Shown in pieces: positions 1 through 12,871 of a stretch of 64,000 nucleotides of DNA. Within the stretch, counting starts at the first letter, position 1. Every line of letters begins with the position of its first letter. The stretch spans positions 2,843,501-2,907,500 of the forward strand of contig NC_092563.1 in the NCBI RefSeq assembly GCF_037975245.1, written 5' to 3'. This stretch comes from Apostichopus japonicus. Its lineage: Eukaryota; Echinodermata; Holothuroidea; Aspidochirotida; Stichopodidae. The position numbers and the translations under genes were made by a program. Under the pieces are notes generated by a model. That model ran no database searches. It had not been told where the DNA came from and was given only the letters and a program-made list of their open reading frames with translations.

Positions 1-1724
1 CAGTTTCAGTTTATCCTAAAAAGACTGTGGGGTAACATTTTCTTGAATACTAATCAGTACTGGAGAAGAACAAATTACATTGTATACAGTGGCGGCATCA
101 TAAATTACATAGTGGCAGGGAAGCAAACGTTTTGGGTGTGAAGGGAGTCTTGAAGTGCAAAAATACACATCACATGGAAAATTTAGGGGGCTAGAAGACA
201 CTTATAACCCCCCCCCCTCCCATAGCCCATCCCCACTGCCACTGATTCATGTAGCTACTACAAGTTGTGAAACTCTAAATTCATTTATGAAAGCTTGGGT
301 CTAATAATTATTGATAAGGCAACATTTACACTGTCTTAATATGACAGTGTTGTAGGCGCTTATCTATTTACAGTATGTTACGCTTTTTTTCTTTCTGTGG
401 TAAACATCTAGCTTACAACACAAGAGTTCTTACCATTGGTGACGTAAATGGTAATATTAAGTTTTAGATCTAGTCAACATTGGCATTTGGTGGTTTTGGA
501 AGATTGATCTGCAAAACTTGGAATTATTCCTATATACCATTCGTGTTTGTTCTCTTAATCACCTTTTCATGGCTGTATACAATGTTATTAAAAGTACCGA
601 CACGTACCAAGGTAAAATTAATTAACACGTAAGCACTCAAATTGGCATGCAGTGTGGTGAATTGTCTGAAGAGTCTTAGTTCTTTGAGTGTAAGTCTCCG
701 TTTCCCTCAATATGAAAAAAACAACAAAAAATCCCTTCTGAATGGAAATGGACACGTAGGCTTTTCCATACAATTATAACCCATTGTTTTCATTTGCATA
801 GACTGCACTTTTTCATAATACCACCCACACAATTGTTGTAATGTTTATTGTTTGTGGGATTTGGGTTTTGGAATCTATATCTGTACTAAAAAAAAACCCT
901 TTATACCACACAGGTCTTTTGTACATTCTCGGTAAACTTTAACACACTACATGCAGTTTATATAACAATTACACAATAGCACACGTAATTTGATAACCAC
1001 AACAATGATATTGTTCCTATCTTACAGTAGTATCCGGTAAATCCTGGTTAAATCCTGAGGGTGTCATGGTCAATTGCAGGGTTTGAGCACCCTCTGCCCA
1101 GGTGTATAAATGGGGACCACGTTAGTGTGGCCCACTGAGGGGCCCCAGAGCGACCGTCTGAGTCGCGCAAACTTGGGTGTGTGGGTGTGACAAGTTACCA
1201 GCAACACAGGGTTAATTGTTGTTACAGTCGTGTGAGAAGGCTTTGCCTTGATACAACAAGACTGTAAACCCTGAAATTTTAACTTTTTTAACCTTGACAT
1301 TTTTTAGCTTTTTAAGTTTAATTATTCTCAGACATTGCATATTGTTCAATTAGACAATTAAATAGAGTCAGTGTGGACAAAAGGCTCTTAAGGGTGGCTG
1401 CTGCAGTAAATAGCTTACTGAAGTTTTAACCTGTGTGACCAATCTTTGAATTTCTAGCATTATAGGCCTACACAACAGGACCTCTCAAAAAAAAAAAAAA
1501 ATTGATGCAACTACAAAATACTGATAAAAGGGAAAAATGATCCCAAGCATCATTATTCAGTTGATTTTTTTATGCTAAAGTCTCATATCAATGGAGCTCA
1601 CTAGCTTGACTAGCTATGTAACCTGATTAATAACATTGTGTTCATGGGTAAGACACTCTTGCCTCTCTTCATCCAAGGTTTTTAAATAGAGAACTGTGCA
1701 GTATAACTTGAAAGTATAGTTGAG
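1..1724. other. Non-coding, probably PHKB intron or upstream sequence
   Basis: AT-rich with no exon recognised. About 1079-1300 resembles the body of the SINE at 8598-8925 (a CCCAGG..TAAATGGG..ACC block), and about 1165-1260 is similar to 2945-3030 just beyond the minisatellite. Confidence 0.4.
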
Positions 1725-2905
1725 TGCCCTGAATTATGGGATACCACCTAGGGGAGACGCCCTGAATTATGGCTGTACTCCTATGGGATACCACCTAAGG
1801 GAGACGCCCTGAATTATGGCTGTACTCCTATGGGATACCACCTAAGGGAGACGCCTTGAGTTATGGCTGTACTCCTATGAGATACCACCTAGGGGAGACG
1901 CCCTGAAATATGGCTGTACTCCTATGGGATACCACCTAGGGGAGACGCCCTGAAGTCCCCAATGGGTGACACCCTGAATTATGGCTGTACTCCTATGGGA
2001 TACCCCTAAGGGCAGACGCCTGAATAATGGCTGTCCTTTTATGGGATACCCCCTAGGGCAGACGCCTGAATTATGGCTGTCCTTTTATGGGATATCCCCA
2101 ATGGGTGACGCCCTGAATTATTGCTGTACTCCTATGGGATGTCCCCAATGGGTGACGCCCTGAATTATTGCTGTACTCCTATGGGATGTCCCCAATGGGT
2201 GACGCCCTGAATTATTGCTGTACTCCTATGGGATGTCCCCAATGGGTGACGCCCTGAATAATTGCTGCACTCCTATGGGATGTCCCCAATGGGTGACGCC
2301 TGAATTATTGCTGCACTCCTATGGGATGTCCCCAATGGGTGACGCCCTGAATTATTGCTGCACTCCTATGGGGTGTCCCCAATGGGTGACGCCCTGAATT
2401 ATTGCTGCACTCCTATGGGATGTCCCCAATGGGTGACGCCTGAATTATTGCTGTACTCCTATGGGATGTCCCCAATGGGTGACGCCCTGAATTATTGCTG
2501 TACTCCTATGGGATGTCCCCAATGGGTGACGCCCTGAATTATTGCTGCACTCCTATGGGATGTCCCCAATGGGTGACGCCCTGAATTATTGCTGCACTCC
2601 TATGGGATGTCCCCAATGGGTGACGCCCTGAATTATTGCTGCACTCCTATGGGATGTCCCCAATGGGTGACGCCTGAATTATTGCTGTACTCCTATGGGA
2701 TGTCCCCAATGGGTGACGCCCTGAATTATTGCTGTACTCCTATGGGATGTCCCCAATGGGTGACGCCCTGAATTATTGCTGTACTCCTATGGGATGTCCC
2801 CAATGGGTGACGCCCTGAATTATTGCTGTACTCCTATGGGATGTCCCCAATGGGTGACGCCCTGAATTATTGCTGTACTCCTATGGGATGTCCCCAATGG
2901 GTGAT
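1725..2905. repeat. Minisatellite, 46-47 bp unit, about 25 copies
   Basis: Unit contains TACTCCTATGGGATGTCCCC followed by AATGGGTGACGCCCTGA. The left quarter is a diverged variant (GGGATACCACCTA..GGAGACGCC); the right part is nearly homogeneous, with one-base length variants (GCCTGA or GCCCTGA). It sits upstream of the first recognised PHKB exon. Short ORFs in it are artefacts of the period. Confidence 0.95.
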
Positions 2906-2944
2906 GTGCATATGTGTTGTTCTGTTGTGTTGCGGGGGAGAGCT

Positions 2945-3030
2945 ACTGCATGAATTGTGCCTGCTTGGGTGTGAAGCTGGGACAAACTACCAGTGTTCCT
3001 TTTGTTTTACAGCTGTGTGATGCCTTGCAT
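2945..3030. repeat. Repeat fragment similar to 1165-1260
   Basis: Shares CTTGGGTGTG, GACAA..TACCAG and TTTACAG..GTGTGA..GCCTTG blocks with 1165-1260, so similar sequence flanks the minisatellite on both sides. Confidence 0.4.
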
Positions 3031-3586
3031 GGCCCTTCAAGTTGATGCAAGTCTCTAGATTGAAAACTACTATTATAACATTAAGAGGAAGTGTGTTAAG
3101 ATCCAGCTAGGATACTGAAATGGTGACCTCAAACTGGTACATACTACGATATAACTTGTAAGCATAATTAATGTCCTTTTCTATGGAAATGGTAGTAAGA
3201 AATCAATGGAAAAGAGAACTTCTACCTAGAAATGTGGTATAGTTACACTATACTCATTGAATTCTCTTCCTCAAAAGTTGTGAAGTAAAGTAGAAGTACT
3301 TTGACTTTTTAGAAGTTCAAACTTGTACGTGAAGACCTTCAGTAAATTTCCTAGGTAATGGGGATTAGTCCAGTCACTGAATGTTGAAGTCACTCCTAAT
3401 AATAATAGTTCCTGTCACGCTATCTTTCAAAGTTATCTTTCAAAGTTAGCATTATGATGTTTTTTGCTGCCCCAATTAATTGATTGATTGAATTCTGAAG
3501 GATTCCTTTCAGGCGGTATCGTCTCATTTGGTGAATTACAATTATTGCATAAGTTTGATTTGTATTGTTTACTTGGTTTTCTCCAG

Positions 3587-6500
3587 AATTTAGTCGGGTT
3601 AGTGAGGAATGCCTGGACCATGTCTGGGAGACCCACGTTTTGTATTCTTCTACGAGAGGAACACTTTGAGTGAGTATACAGAACTGTCTTTTGTAAAAGA
3701 GGGGGGCGGGGGGGGGGGGAATGTAGGTTTTAGCTGTACATATGAGATATTGATTTTTGACCTTTTTTTGTGCAACTAATGAAAAAACCAAAAAGTAAAG
3801 GTGAATTTTGTCCTTTTTTTTTACATATTAATTGAAATCACAACAATTCTCCATTTTACGTTGTCATGTCAGTCCTGCAATGATCTATTGATACTCTTCT
3901 TTTGGTAAATCTTTTGGTCAAAAACTGGGGGGCAGGGGAATGGTGGGTGGGCAGTATATTCAACGAGAAAAAATACCACTCCCTGTCAGACTGATCAATG
4001 CGGCCGACTACCATTAAGGGAGGTACCTACTGTAAATACATACCTTGATTCTTACATATAAAGGTGAGGCTAGGCCTAGATTGACCTCCACCCAAACTGT
4101 CCTATGGTGACGCCAATAACACTATTGATGTTTTCAAGTTTATTAAGGTAACAGAATTCTTTTATCTTTCAGACATCTGTTTCTTAAACTTGCATGCAGC
4201 AAACATTTGCGTTTCCAGGTTCGAGCGATTTTACCTCGCAAAATGCTACTTTTAATGTAAATTACAGCAAAGTGGATCCCAATTATAACAAAATCCCAGT
4301 TCCAAGATCAGTCTTTGGTACTGAATACAATACAGAGGCAGCACCTGGCACGACCCGAGGTCCCCCGGTTGGAATCAGCTCAATAGTTTGTTTGGTATAC
4401 CCTTTTGAAAATATGTTGTTTTTTTTATAAAAATTGTTTAGAGACTCAAGTTGCGACAAGATGCTCAAAATGTTGTCTGCGTTCAAGAGAGGAGTCTTCA
4501 ATGGCATCAGGGTTAAAATTGGCAGATTGAATACCTTGGTACCTGCTTCGTATGTAGAACATTTGGATTTCAGGATACCCAATGAAAGGTAAGTTTAAAA
4601 AAAAACGTCTTCAGCTACCTACATGGTCATAACTACCCTATCAAAGGGGTGGGGAGGGAGGGAGGGGACTGGGAGAGGAGGGGTTTTGTTTCCTTAAGTG
4701 TATTATGAAAATGAGAATTTATATTTCTTTATCCCACATTTTCCCTGCCCCTTCCTAATTGAGTTAGGTCCACGGCTGTAGCAGATCAAACTTGAGTGTA
4801 CAAGTTTATCTGTTCATGAATTTTGGGAGCAGTGTAGGTATTTTAGGAAGAAAAATACCATCTGTATTGATGAAGCTATATCCAGAATTCCAGAGAGGCT
4901 TAAGACATGTAACACACATCAAAAAGAACAGACGTTATATAAGCTGATCATGGTGGACAATCACATGGGGTCATAGGCGTACGGGACCATTTCAGTCTGG
5001 GGGGGCAGAACTTTTGTGCCCGAAAGTTCCTTTGACACTATCTAAGCGGAGCGCCACCATCGGTTGGCACGTAGTGTACAAGAAATTTTTTAGCAAGAAA
5101 TGCCTCTCAGATTGCAGGAAATGGCCCTTCTGGGGCCTTGCAAGTTGCATCTAAACATTCTTTATTTTATAATCTCACGTTTTAGAAATTTACACTTCCA
5201 CAAAACTGGTAAATTAGAAGAAGAAAAAATGGTAACATCACTTTGAAGGGGAAAAATAGGACAGTTTATTTTTCCTGTTAATAATTTTGGGCGATATTGC
5301 AAAAAGCGTGGTAGCCCTGATATATTAAATATTCGGGCATCATGCTGCTAAATAAAGAAATCATTAGGCCTATATTAATATTAATGACACAAAACAAATA
5401 ACACAAAACGCTCTCCACGGAATTGTCGGGCAAAAATTTGAAAAAAATTCGGGCAAGTTACTGCATATTTATAAATATATTTTTTTCTCCTCTTAGGCTG
5501 CCCGAATTTTTCAGGACTTTTGCCCAAATTTCTTGTACTCTGGAAATTTGGGGGGCAGTCTGCCCCCCCCCCCCGCCTTGTACGCCTATGCATGGGATAG
5601 GATTTCAAATGAAGTCTACTCTAGGTACAACGATTAATGCTGAGCTAAATTTAGATATTCTCTTACGTAGCTTGTACCTTTGTGACAAACATGGACATTG
5701 TAATATGAACAAAACAAGTGTCAGGGTGAAATGAAACCATTCAAACCACTTCAGGAAGGAGGAATAATATTGAATATTTCACCGATTAATGTACTATCAG
5801 TAGTAGAGAAGGTCTGTAAAAGTGGTTTCAATTTGATCAATGTTGTCACATTTTGAGAAAGACTTGTTAATTTTTTGCCAGACATTGGTGAACAGACTTT
5901 ATAGCAAACACATATGTTCTTGTAATCTTGAATGGTTTTATGTTTTGTCTCTTGAATGACTTCCTCCGAACTAAACTCGATCAGTACCCCGTTGACGTTC
6001 ACCCCACTCCAGGATAACGACGGGGGGGTCTCACCCGCCAGGACAGTGCGGAGGAGACTGAGCTCCAGCCTCTCCTCGGCAGAAGATGATGAAGAGGATT
6101 TTGATATCAAGGTAAGTTTCCATGTTCGCAGTCTGCCAGTCAGCCTCAAAGGATGTCCTAGATTTAAAGATCATATCGTGTATTAATTTGGTTAGATTCA
6201 CTGCGAGTCACTTTTGTAGGGATCTTCTCAGATGGGTCTCTTAGTGAATCGGCACTCCGGCAATTTTTCCCAAAGTACCATCTCTGCATTTTTCTGACAA
6301 TTCTGATTTAAAAAATCCAAAACTTTGAGAAGTGATTGAGGAAAAACAATTTAAATATCTTATAGAACATTTATAAATCAATGAAGAACTTGAGAAAAGG
6401 TGACTTCCTTTCTATGCAAACAGTTGACAAGTTTAATTAGTTGTCAGGCCCAATACATTATTACTTTCTTATGTCCTAAAACAAAGGAATACTTTAATAC

Positions 6501-7989
6501 TGAAGAAAGAAAACAACCTGTTATCTTTATGTCACTACCACATGTGTTCTTAATCCCAAGAATTTAGGGGTAAGAACAATGTCCATAGTATTTGCACTTT
6601 CCCTCGGTAAAAAAAAAATAGAGTAAATATTCTTTATGTATTAGTTTTGGCATGAGAGTCTATATTACCTGCTTATAGTTCAAAGAACTAAAGAGAAAAC
6701 AATTAAGAAAGAACAGACAGATAGTTTAGAAGTTTTTCCTAAACAATGGTTAGACTTTTTGGTGCCATTTAGTAATTTAAGAACTATGTAGTTTACTGTT
6801 ACCATAAAACTTTGATAACTTTGTTCATTTAGCATTACAAGAGTAGACCTACCTATGAGCTTCATCAGCAGTACCATTCAATAAAGAGACTTCTGTCTCA
6901 AGCAGAGATGTTGGCTCTTATGTCGGAAAGAGATGGTCTCCACTTTGAACTGGATGGAGGTGAGTGAATGCTGGGTAAATTATGCAAATTAAGAAGAAAG
7001 AAATTTAGTCATGTTATGATTGTATTGATCGACCTAGGTCGATCAATACAATCCTCTATCATCACTGTAACTTAGATTAGCATGGAGATAAAATATAATT
7101 AGGAAAAAAACAATCATGTAATTAATGTAATAATTTCTTTTAATACTTAATGAAATCAAACTCATTATGGATTATGGATAAAAATTGATGTGCGTGGTGA
7201 TAGAGAGAGGTTCCATCGCAACTTAGAGGCCCAATTTGTTCTCTGTCAAATGGTCAATGTGAACAGTTGTCTATGCAATGAAAGTTTTAGAACTCAAATG
7301 GAATTGAATCAGGAGATGGCATGTGAAGGGTGTCTTAAGTGTGCCTGAAGTCAAAGGTGTTGAGTAAAGTGCAATAGGTTCAGTGACAAATATTTGAAAC
7401 TTGTCAGTCAAGGAAATAACTGCTTGAATATTTTGTTCATTGAACAGATCATTTGTCATGTCGTACAATCAACTGCAGCAGCACTACCGTTAAAATAGGG
7501 ATGACCTGTTCTCTGTCTTGTTTTTGTTGTTGTCTATTTGTACAAGTGTTGTGTAACAGTCAGCAATAAACTTAACTCTGCTATGATATCTTCCTTTCCC
7601 TAGCCACGCTGCAGGAGAGACTGGAGGCGGTAGCAGTGAAAGCGCGCATTCAGAAAGAATGGTCGACGCAGAGGTATGTCGCTAGCATACTGAGAAAGGC
7701 GGTGGACAGTCTAGCTCCATCCATAACCACCATGCTGGTCAGAGGGAAGTTTGTGAGTACCTTAAATTACAGAAGCTGGTGGCATTTGAAGGTCAACATT
7801 TGTTTCAACAAAAGCCACACAAATATTAATTCTCCAGTAAATACTCAAGGAAAGTTGATTATTTATCAAAAATTAAGACATTCTGCTAGCATTGTTAAAG
7901 TGGCAAAAAAAGGACTTATGTTGGTTATCAAGTAATTCATAATTCCAATTCTGAAAAATTTGTTCCCCAGGCAAGTGTTCATAATATTA

Positions 7990-8029
<40 letters not shown>

Positions 8030-11000
8030 ATATATACTAACCACATACAAAAGATGGGGAGAGATCTGAAAGCCTCTCAAATCTCATATTCAGATAATAT
8101 TAGGTAATATTAAAAAGCCAACATCATTTACATCTTTTTTGAAGGTATCTGTGGGGGTGTTTGGTCATGAAGAAAAAGTCTTCATGAAACCGGTGTCTCC
8201 TGGTGAACTGCTGGATACCATCTTCAACCTCTGTCAACCGCACGACATTTACGAGCCAGTGATTCACCAAGAGGTCATCATCGCCCTCAGTAAGCTCATA
8301 AGCAGTAAACCAAAGCTCTTTGATGGAATTCTCAAGATTCGAGTGGGGTAAGCGTGACATTTATTGTAAACTTTTAATTAAAAGACAAGGGAAGGGGGCA
8401 AAATGTATCATATTTCACCTCCTAGAGTAATTGCTGTAATGCATGTTGCCTGTACGAAGGAACACATGTGCTATTATTTGCATATTGAATATTCATGACA
8501 CATTACATTACTGTAGACTTAAAGACTGGTGCTGCTGATAATAGCCTACAATATGAGGTTTGATTTTGAAGGCGTCCTTCGTGTGTGTTGACGAGTGAGA
8601 GCGTGGTGGCCAATTGGCTAAGGCGTCGGACTTTTGATCCAAGGATTGCTGGTTCATTACGTTGTGTCCTTGGGCCAGATGCTTTATCTCAATTGCCTCT
8701 CTCCACCCAGGGGTTAAATGGGTACCTGTGAGGTATAAAACTTGTCATTGAGTGCAGAATATAACTGCAGCTGCTTGGGTGGATTGACTCTGAGACCTGG
8801 TTATCATTGATCAGTAGTAATATAACGTCTGTATTAAAGCGCTTTGAAATCTATCGCTGGTATAAAGCGCTTTATAAATGGAATATTATTGTATTATCAT
8901 TATTATCATTATTAATGTGGTGAAGAAGGTTTTGCCCCATTGTGTCACTGTTAACATTACCTACTACTTCTTTGATTGACCAACAGTTGGCTAATACAAG
9001 CAATGAAGATGGAATTGAGACACTCATGGCGTATGAAAGATGTAAGTCCAATACTTGATATCGACATCTACGTATATATTCAATCGGTGGAGGTACACAC
9101 CAGAATGGATGATGAAATAATGTATTCAACTCTTTCACATAGAATTGTTTGTTGTGAACACAAAGTATTGTCAGACCCAAAAATTTGCCTTTTTCACACA
9201 CAAAAAGGAGATGCTAGTCTCAGTAGTATGGCTTGACCAAGGATCAGCCGGTCAGCTTAGCCTTCTCGGTCCGTATATGTACACCCAAACACCACTGCAT
9301 ATGTGAGTAAGTGGTCACGGTGAGTATTATGGGATATGCATGTAAAAAGGTCAAGTCGCCTGATTCATCATGGGCAGTTTTTAAAAGTTTGAATTAAGGA
9401 AACAGAAACTAAGTTTTTTCTGGAGTCACACAGTCAGGCTTTTCTTCATCTCTTTTTATCTGTTGTTCCTCTCTATCCCTGTTTCGTTCCAGCTGATCCA
9501 CAGTTTACCACCTAGCCAGTTGACTCAACTGTTGACCTTTGTCCTTGAGGTCAATATGGCAGACCTTGACGATAGAACATGGCTGCAAAAGCGTCAGTTT
9601 ATGGGTGCCCTCAATAAATGTCCTGCTGGCTTTTACGACAAAGGTTTGTTTTTCTTCTGTCATTACAAAGTTTAGGATACCTCGCAATCATACAATTGTT
9701 GATACAGTTATGTTAATAAAATACTAATGACGTTTCTGAAAATCTTAATGAAAAGCCTTCAGTCACTATTTAGGTTTGTTTGCAATGAAAGCGCTCTTCA
9801 ATTTTGTTTTTCTACGCTTCAGCTCACGTAGATAAAACATTTCTTGATGGTCCACTTGAAATGTAATTTGATGTACAAGAGAGTGGTGTTGATTGGAAGG
9901 GGTTGTGCTACAATGCAAAGCTGATAACATGTATTAGAATAGTGTGCATTATCGTGCTCCAGAAATCAACCATTGTAAAATCTTAAAATTTTGGGGTGTT
10001 TTAAGTGATTTGGAGGGAAGAGCTAGGGGGAAAGGGGTCAGTTTGACCTCGGAAGGATTAATCCACATAGAGACGCGTGTTGGTCTGACTGAACCAAAGT
10101 CAAGAATGTGTTCTCCCGACTTGTTGGAAATATGTTTGATGAAGTTAGAATTGATCAAAGCAATATTGGGCTTTGACCAGACCTGCATTCGTAGCTGTCT
10201 GTAAGCTGTCTGTAAGTAATTACAGATCATTGAACTAACATGAGATTGGTACCCCCATTTAGGTTAGTGAGTTAAATGTACCTACCCATATGTAACATTA
10301 CAGAATATCAAACTATAAAATGCTACTAGCACTGTAGGTAAGTTAGTTACACACCATTGAAATAATGTGAAAGTTACCTTAGTCTAGGTAATGGAGTACA
10401 AACTATGATGGTAAACGCACCTCGCTATGGCTAGTCTTAACTAATAGGAGGAAGTTGTCTTGAACTAATTGTCTATTGGCGATACTTTCTCTGTATTTGA
10501 TTTGATTTTATTCGGCAAAAAATCATTCTTCATCTGCATACAAAAAAAATTTGCACATAAGATAAACATTTAAAATACAAGATGGGAATATACTTAAATG
10601 CATCAAAAAGAAAATAACATGCCAAGGATAACCCTTTAAGCTAAAAGCTTATGTAAGACATATCACTTCCATTTCCGATACATCACTCACGTTTAACCTG
10701 CTTGCATGGTGTCATTTTCACTCAGTATGGATGATCCTCGGACGCACCCCTGGAGGGTTCATCATAGCCAACCAGTACCTTCCACAGCAGCCTACATTGT
10801 CAGACATGACGAAAACAGATCTCAACTTTGCTCTGAAGATCGAAGAAATGTTCTGTCGAATTGCGCACTCAGAGTATAGACAAGTCATTGTAGAGGTAAT
10901 ATTCATAGAATTATTGTTATGATTGTAAAAAAATGCCTGGTCTATTTTTCCTTTTTTTGGGTAAAACTGATTGAATTTGGCACTCGTGTTTGTACTTTAT

Positions 11001-12710
11001 TTCCTGATACAACCTCCTTGTCGGTCTAAATGCCGTTCTTCAAAGTCATCCTCTTCCAGATCCGAAACAGTTTGTCAAAGAATAAAATTCTGTAAGTTAT
11101 ACCTTTTTAGAGGATTTTCCTCGCAGTACCAAGAAAGCATGCTTTATTTACTAATATGATCCAGTCGGCACTGATTAAACCTCAAAGTTCAGAATGAAGA
11201 TTATTGCACTGTGCAGGCAATTTCCTTAAAAGCAGAAGTTTTCACTAAAAGGTTCTTGGTAACATTTTTTTATATTGTTGTGAATTGTGTATTGGACCAA
11301 TAACGGCACATCCAGAATCCAATTGTATTTATTATAAACTTCTCAAAATGTTTGTAGCTTTCTTTAGCTGTATTTATCTTATTGGGTAATAGTTTGATCA
11401 GTGGAAAAGCAGCTGCGGAAAAACCAAAAGGATCCAAAAGCATGAAACATGTTATTTGCCAGGGAAAAAAATGATCACTTTTGAAATATTCCTTCAGTGG
11501 ACAGACGAGATTGTGTAGGCTTCAGTATTATTGCATTGTTGTGAACATTTAATACACTGCTGTTACTGAAGCCTATCACCTGAGGGTTTGTGAGGTCACA
11601 GAGGGTCGATCCATCAATGATGTATTCTATTTGAGATACCCACATTTAAATAATTCTGCTTATAATAGTTACTAAACTAAAAATTAATCAGTTACTCTTT
11701 TAGTTTTCATGTTTTCTGTCGTTTATTCTCACAGTTGCTGTTCGTGGTAGCTACTATTCTCGGCAGAAATCCAGAATTGCAATTCCAGCATACAGTCAAC
11801 ATGGATTCTGTAAGCAACTTTACCTTACTTTAGTCTTCTGTCTCCTCTGACTGTTAGGCAAAGATGTAGGTGCAGTTGATCACTTTGCTTATATGTAATA
11901 TTCCTCAATTTGGAAAAATGTGGAAAGAATGAAATAATTTCCACAATTTTTGTCTCTTTGTTTTGGTACTCTGATATTACGAAATTGTTTCAAGATATGT
12001 TATCCTATAGATTTTGATATAATTTCATTGATCCATTTTCAGTTTTACAATTTTGAAATCTTTAATGTGGTGTGTGCTACAATACAAAGAGAGAGAGACC
12101 AGAGGTGGAGGGCAGTGGTGGTGGATAAGGTTTTCCCTATTTCACCTCAAAAAAGGAGGAGAAAATGTTGGGGCCTTGGGAGGGTTCTTACGTAGAGGTA
12201 TTCCATCTTCCCTTTGTAGGAAATAATAAAGGGCACCTACATGAAAATTGCAGCAGATTTGGAGTTATCAATGGAAGATCAAATCCCTCAATTAAGAGAC
12301 TGTTAATAATGACAAGTTCCTTTCTCTGCTCAAAATTGGAATAGCTAGGAAGGCCAAAGTTGAGGAAAAGTGTTGATGGTATGAGTTACAACTTGTTTTG
12401 GAAGGACCTAAAAATCCAGACATTTTCAAAAAATTTCAAATATTCCTGGGGCTGCATGTATAAGTAACTTAAAGGTAATTTTTTCTTTAGTTCAAGTCTT
12501 TTATTGTCTTTAAATACTCAGCTGGTTCACGAAGCATTTAACTTATTTCTGTCGGAGGAAGGACTGGAGAAGCAGGACGACATGACGCCATTTTACAATT
12601 CCCCACCGCACGGGATCAAAGGCACATCGAATTACCTGACAAAAGTAGCTGTCAAACATCTACTGAATTCTCCAATCGTCCAAGGGGATCACGCCTGTAA
12701 AATCAGTTAA
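3587..12710 (+). CDS. PHKB: Phosphorylase b kinase regulatory subunit beta, C-terminal part (11 exons)
   Basis: Non-catalytic regulatory subunit of the phosphorylase kinase holoenzyme (alpha, beta, gamma, delta)4, which activates glycogen phosphorylase in the cytosol. Exons read from the sequence: 3587-3669, 4442-4588, 5985-6111, 6833-6959, 7604-7752, 8145-8347, 8987-9041, 9493-9643, 10726-10895, 11735-11809, 12522-12710. All introns are GT-AG and phases match throughout, giving 491 codons and a TAA stop. The translation follows vertebrate PHKB: the SGRPTFCILLRE segment, IRVKIGRLNTLVP, SLAPSITTMLVRGK, GVFGHEEKVF, LPQQPTLSDMT, KQDDMTPFYNSPPHG, then a C-terminal CKIS that fits a farnesylation box. 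A poorly conserved Ser/acidic linker sits in exon 5985-6111. The alpha paralogue is less likely, because the C-terminal block and the CAAX ending resemble beta. The vertebrate protein is about 1,090 aa, so more than half, including the glucoamylase-like N-terminal region, lies upstream. No earlier exon could be recognised in 1-3586. Confidence 0.93.
4194..4430 (+). other. Open frame in a PHKB intron, not assigned
   Basis: A 78-codon ATG frame between PHKB exons 3587-3669 and 4442-4588. The flanking exons join perfectly in phase without it and no homology is recognised, so it is most likely intronic noise or a transposon scrap. Confidence 0.35.
4972..5590. mobile_element. hAT-like non-autonomous DNA transposon with 8-bp target duplication
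   Basis: Terminal inverted repeats CATAGGCGTAC at the left and GTACGCCTATG at the right. It is flanked by CATGGGGT (4964-4971) and CATGGGAT (5591-5598), an 8-bp target duplication with one mismatch. It has G-run and C-run subterminal sequence and no transposase. Its interior (about 5035-5130) is similar to the core of the element at 33605-34010 although the ends differ. Confidence 0.8.
7018..7053. repeat. Perfect 36-bp palindrome
   Basis: GATTGTATTGATCGACCT is followed at once by its exact reverse complement, with no spacer, in the PHKB intron 6960-7603. Confidence 0.97.
7990..8035. repeat. (TA)n microsatellite
   Basis: TA repeat in the PHKB intron 7753-8144. Confidence 0.95.
8598..8925 (+). 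mobile_element. tRNA-derived SINE with LINE-like tail
   Basis: The 5' part is tRNA-like, with an A-box-like TGGCCAATTGGCTAAGG and a B-box-like GGTTCATTAC. A unique body follows (CCTTGGGCCAGATGC, CCCAGGGGTTAAATGG). The 3' end is AAAGCGCTTTATAAATGG and then an ATT/ATC microsatellite tail. It lies in the PHKB intron 8348-8986. No intact tRNA function is expected. Confidence 0.8.
9042..12521 (+). other. PHKB introns between the last five exons
   Basis: Introns 9042-9492, 9644-10725, 10896-11734 and 11810-12521 are AT-rich and hold no further exon, RNA gene or clear transposon that I can recognise. Confidence 0.5.
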
Positions 12711-12871
12711 CGGAACCCGAAGCGATCGCCACGGACCATTCGCACCAAAAAGCATGTCAGTTAACACAATTTTGCCAGATTTTTTTGAAGAAGTTTGGTC
12801 TTGCGTTTTCTTGGGCTTTCTGGTCTGAATTGTATGTGTAGTCTGAAAATGGGAGTACTGACACATGTTTG

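Noticed and set aside
1981-3020. Series of about 60-codon open frames repeating SYGMSPMGDALNYCC
   Set aside because: Period artefacts of the 46-47 bp minisatellite.
4194-4430. Open frame considered as a PHKB exon
   Set aside because: Exons 3587-3669 and 4442-4588 join in phase and match PHKB continuously without it.
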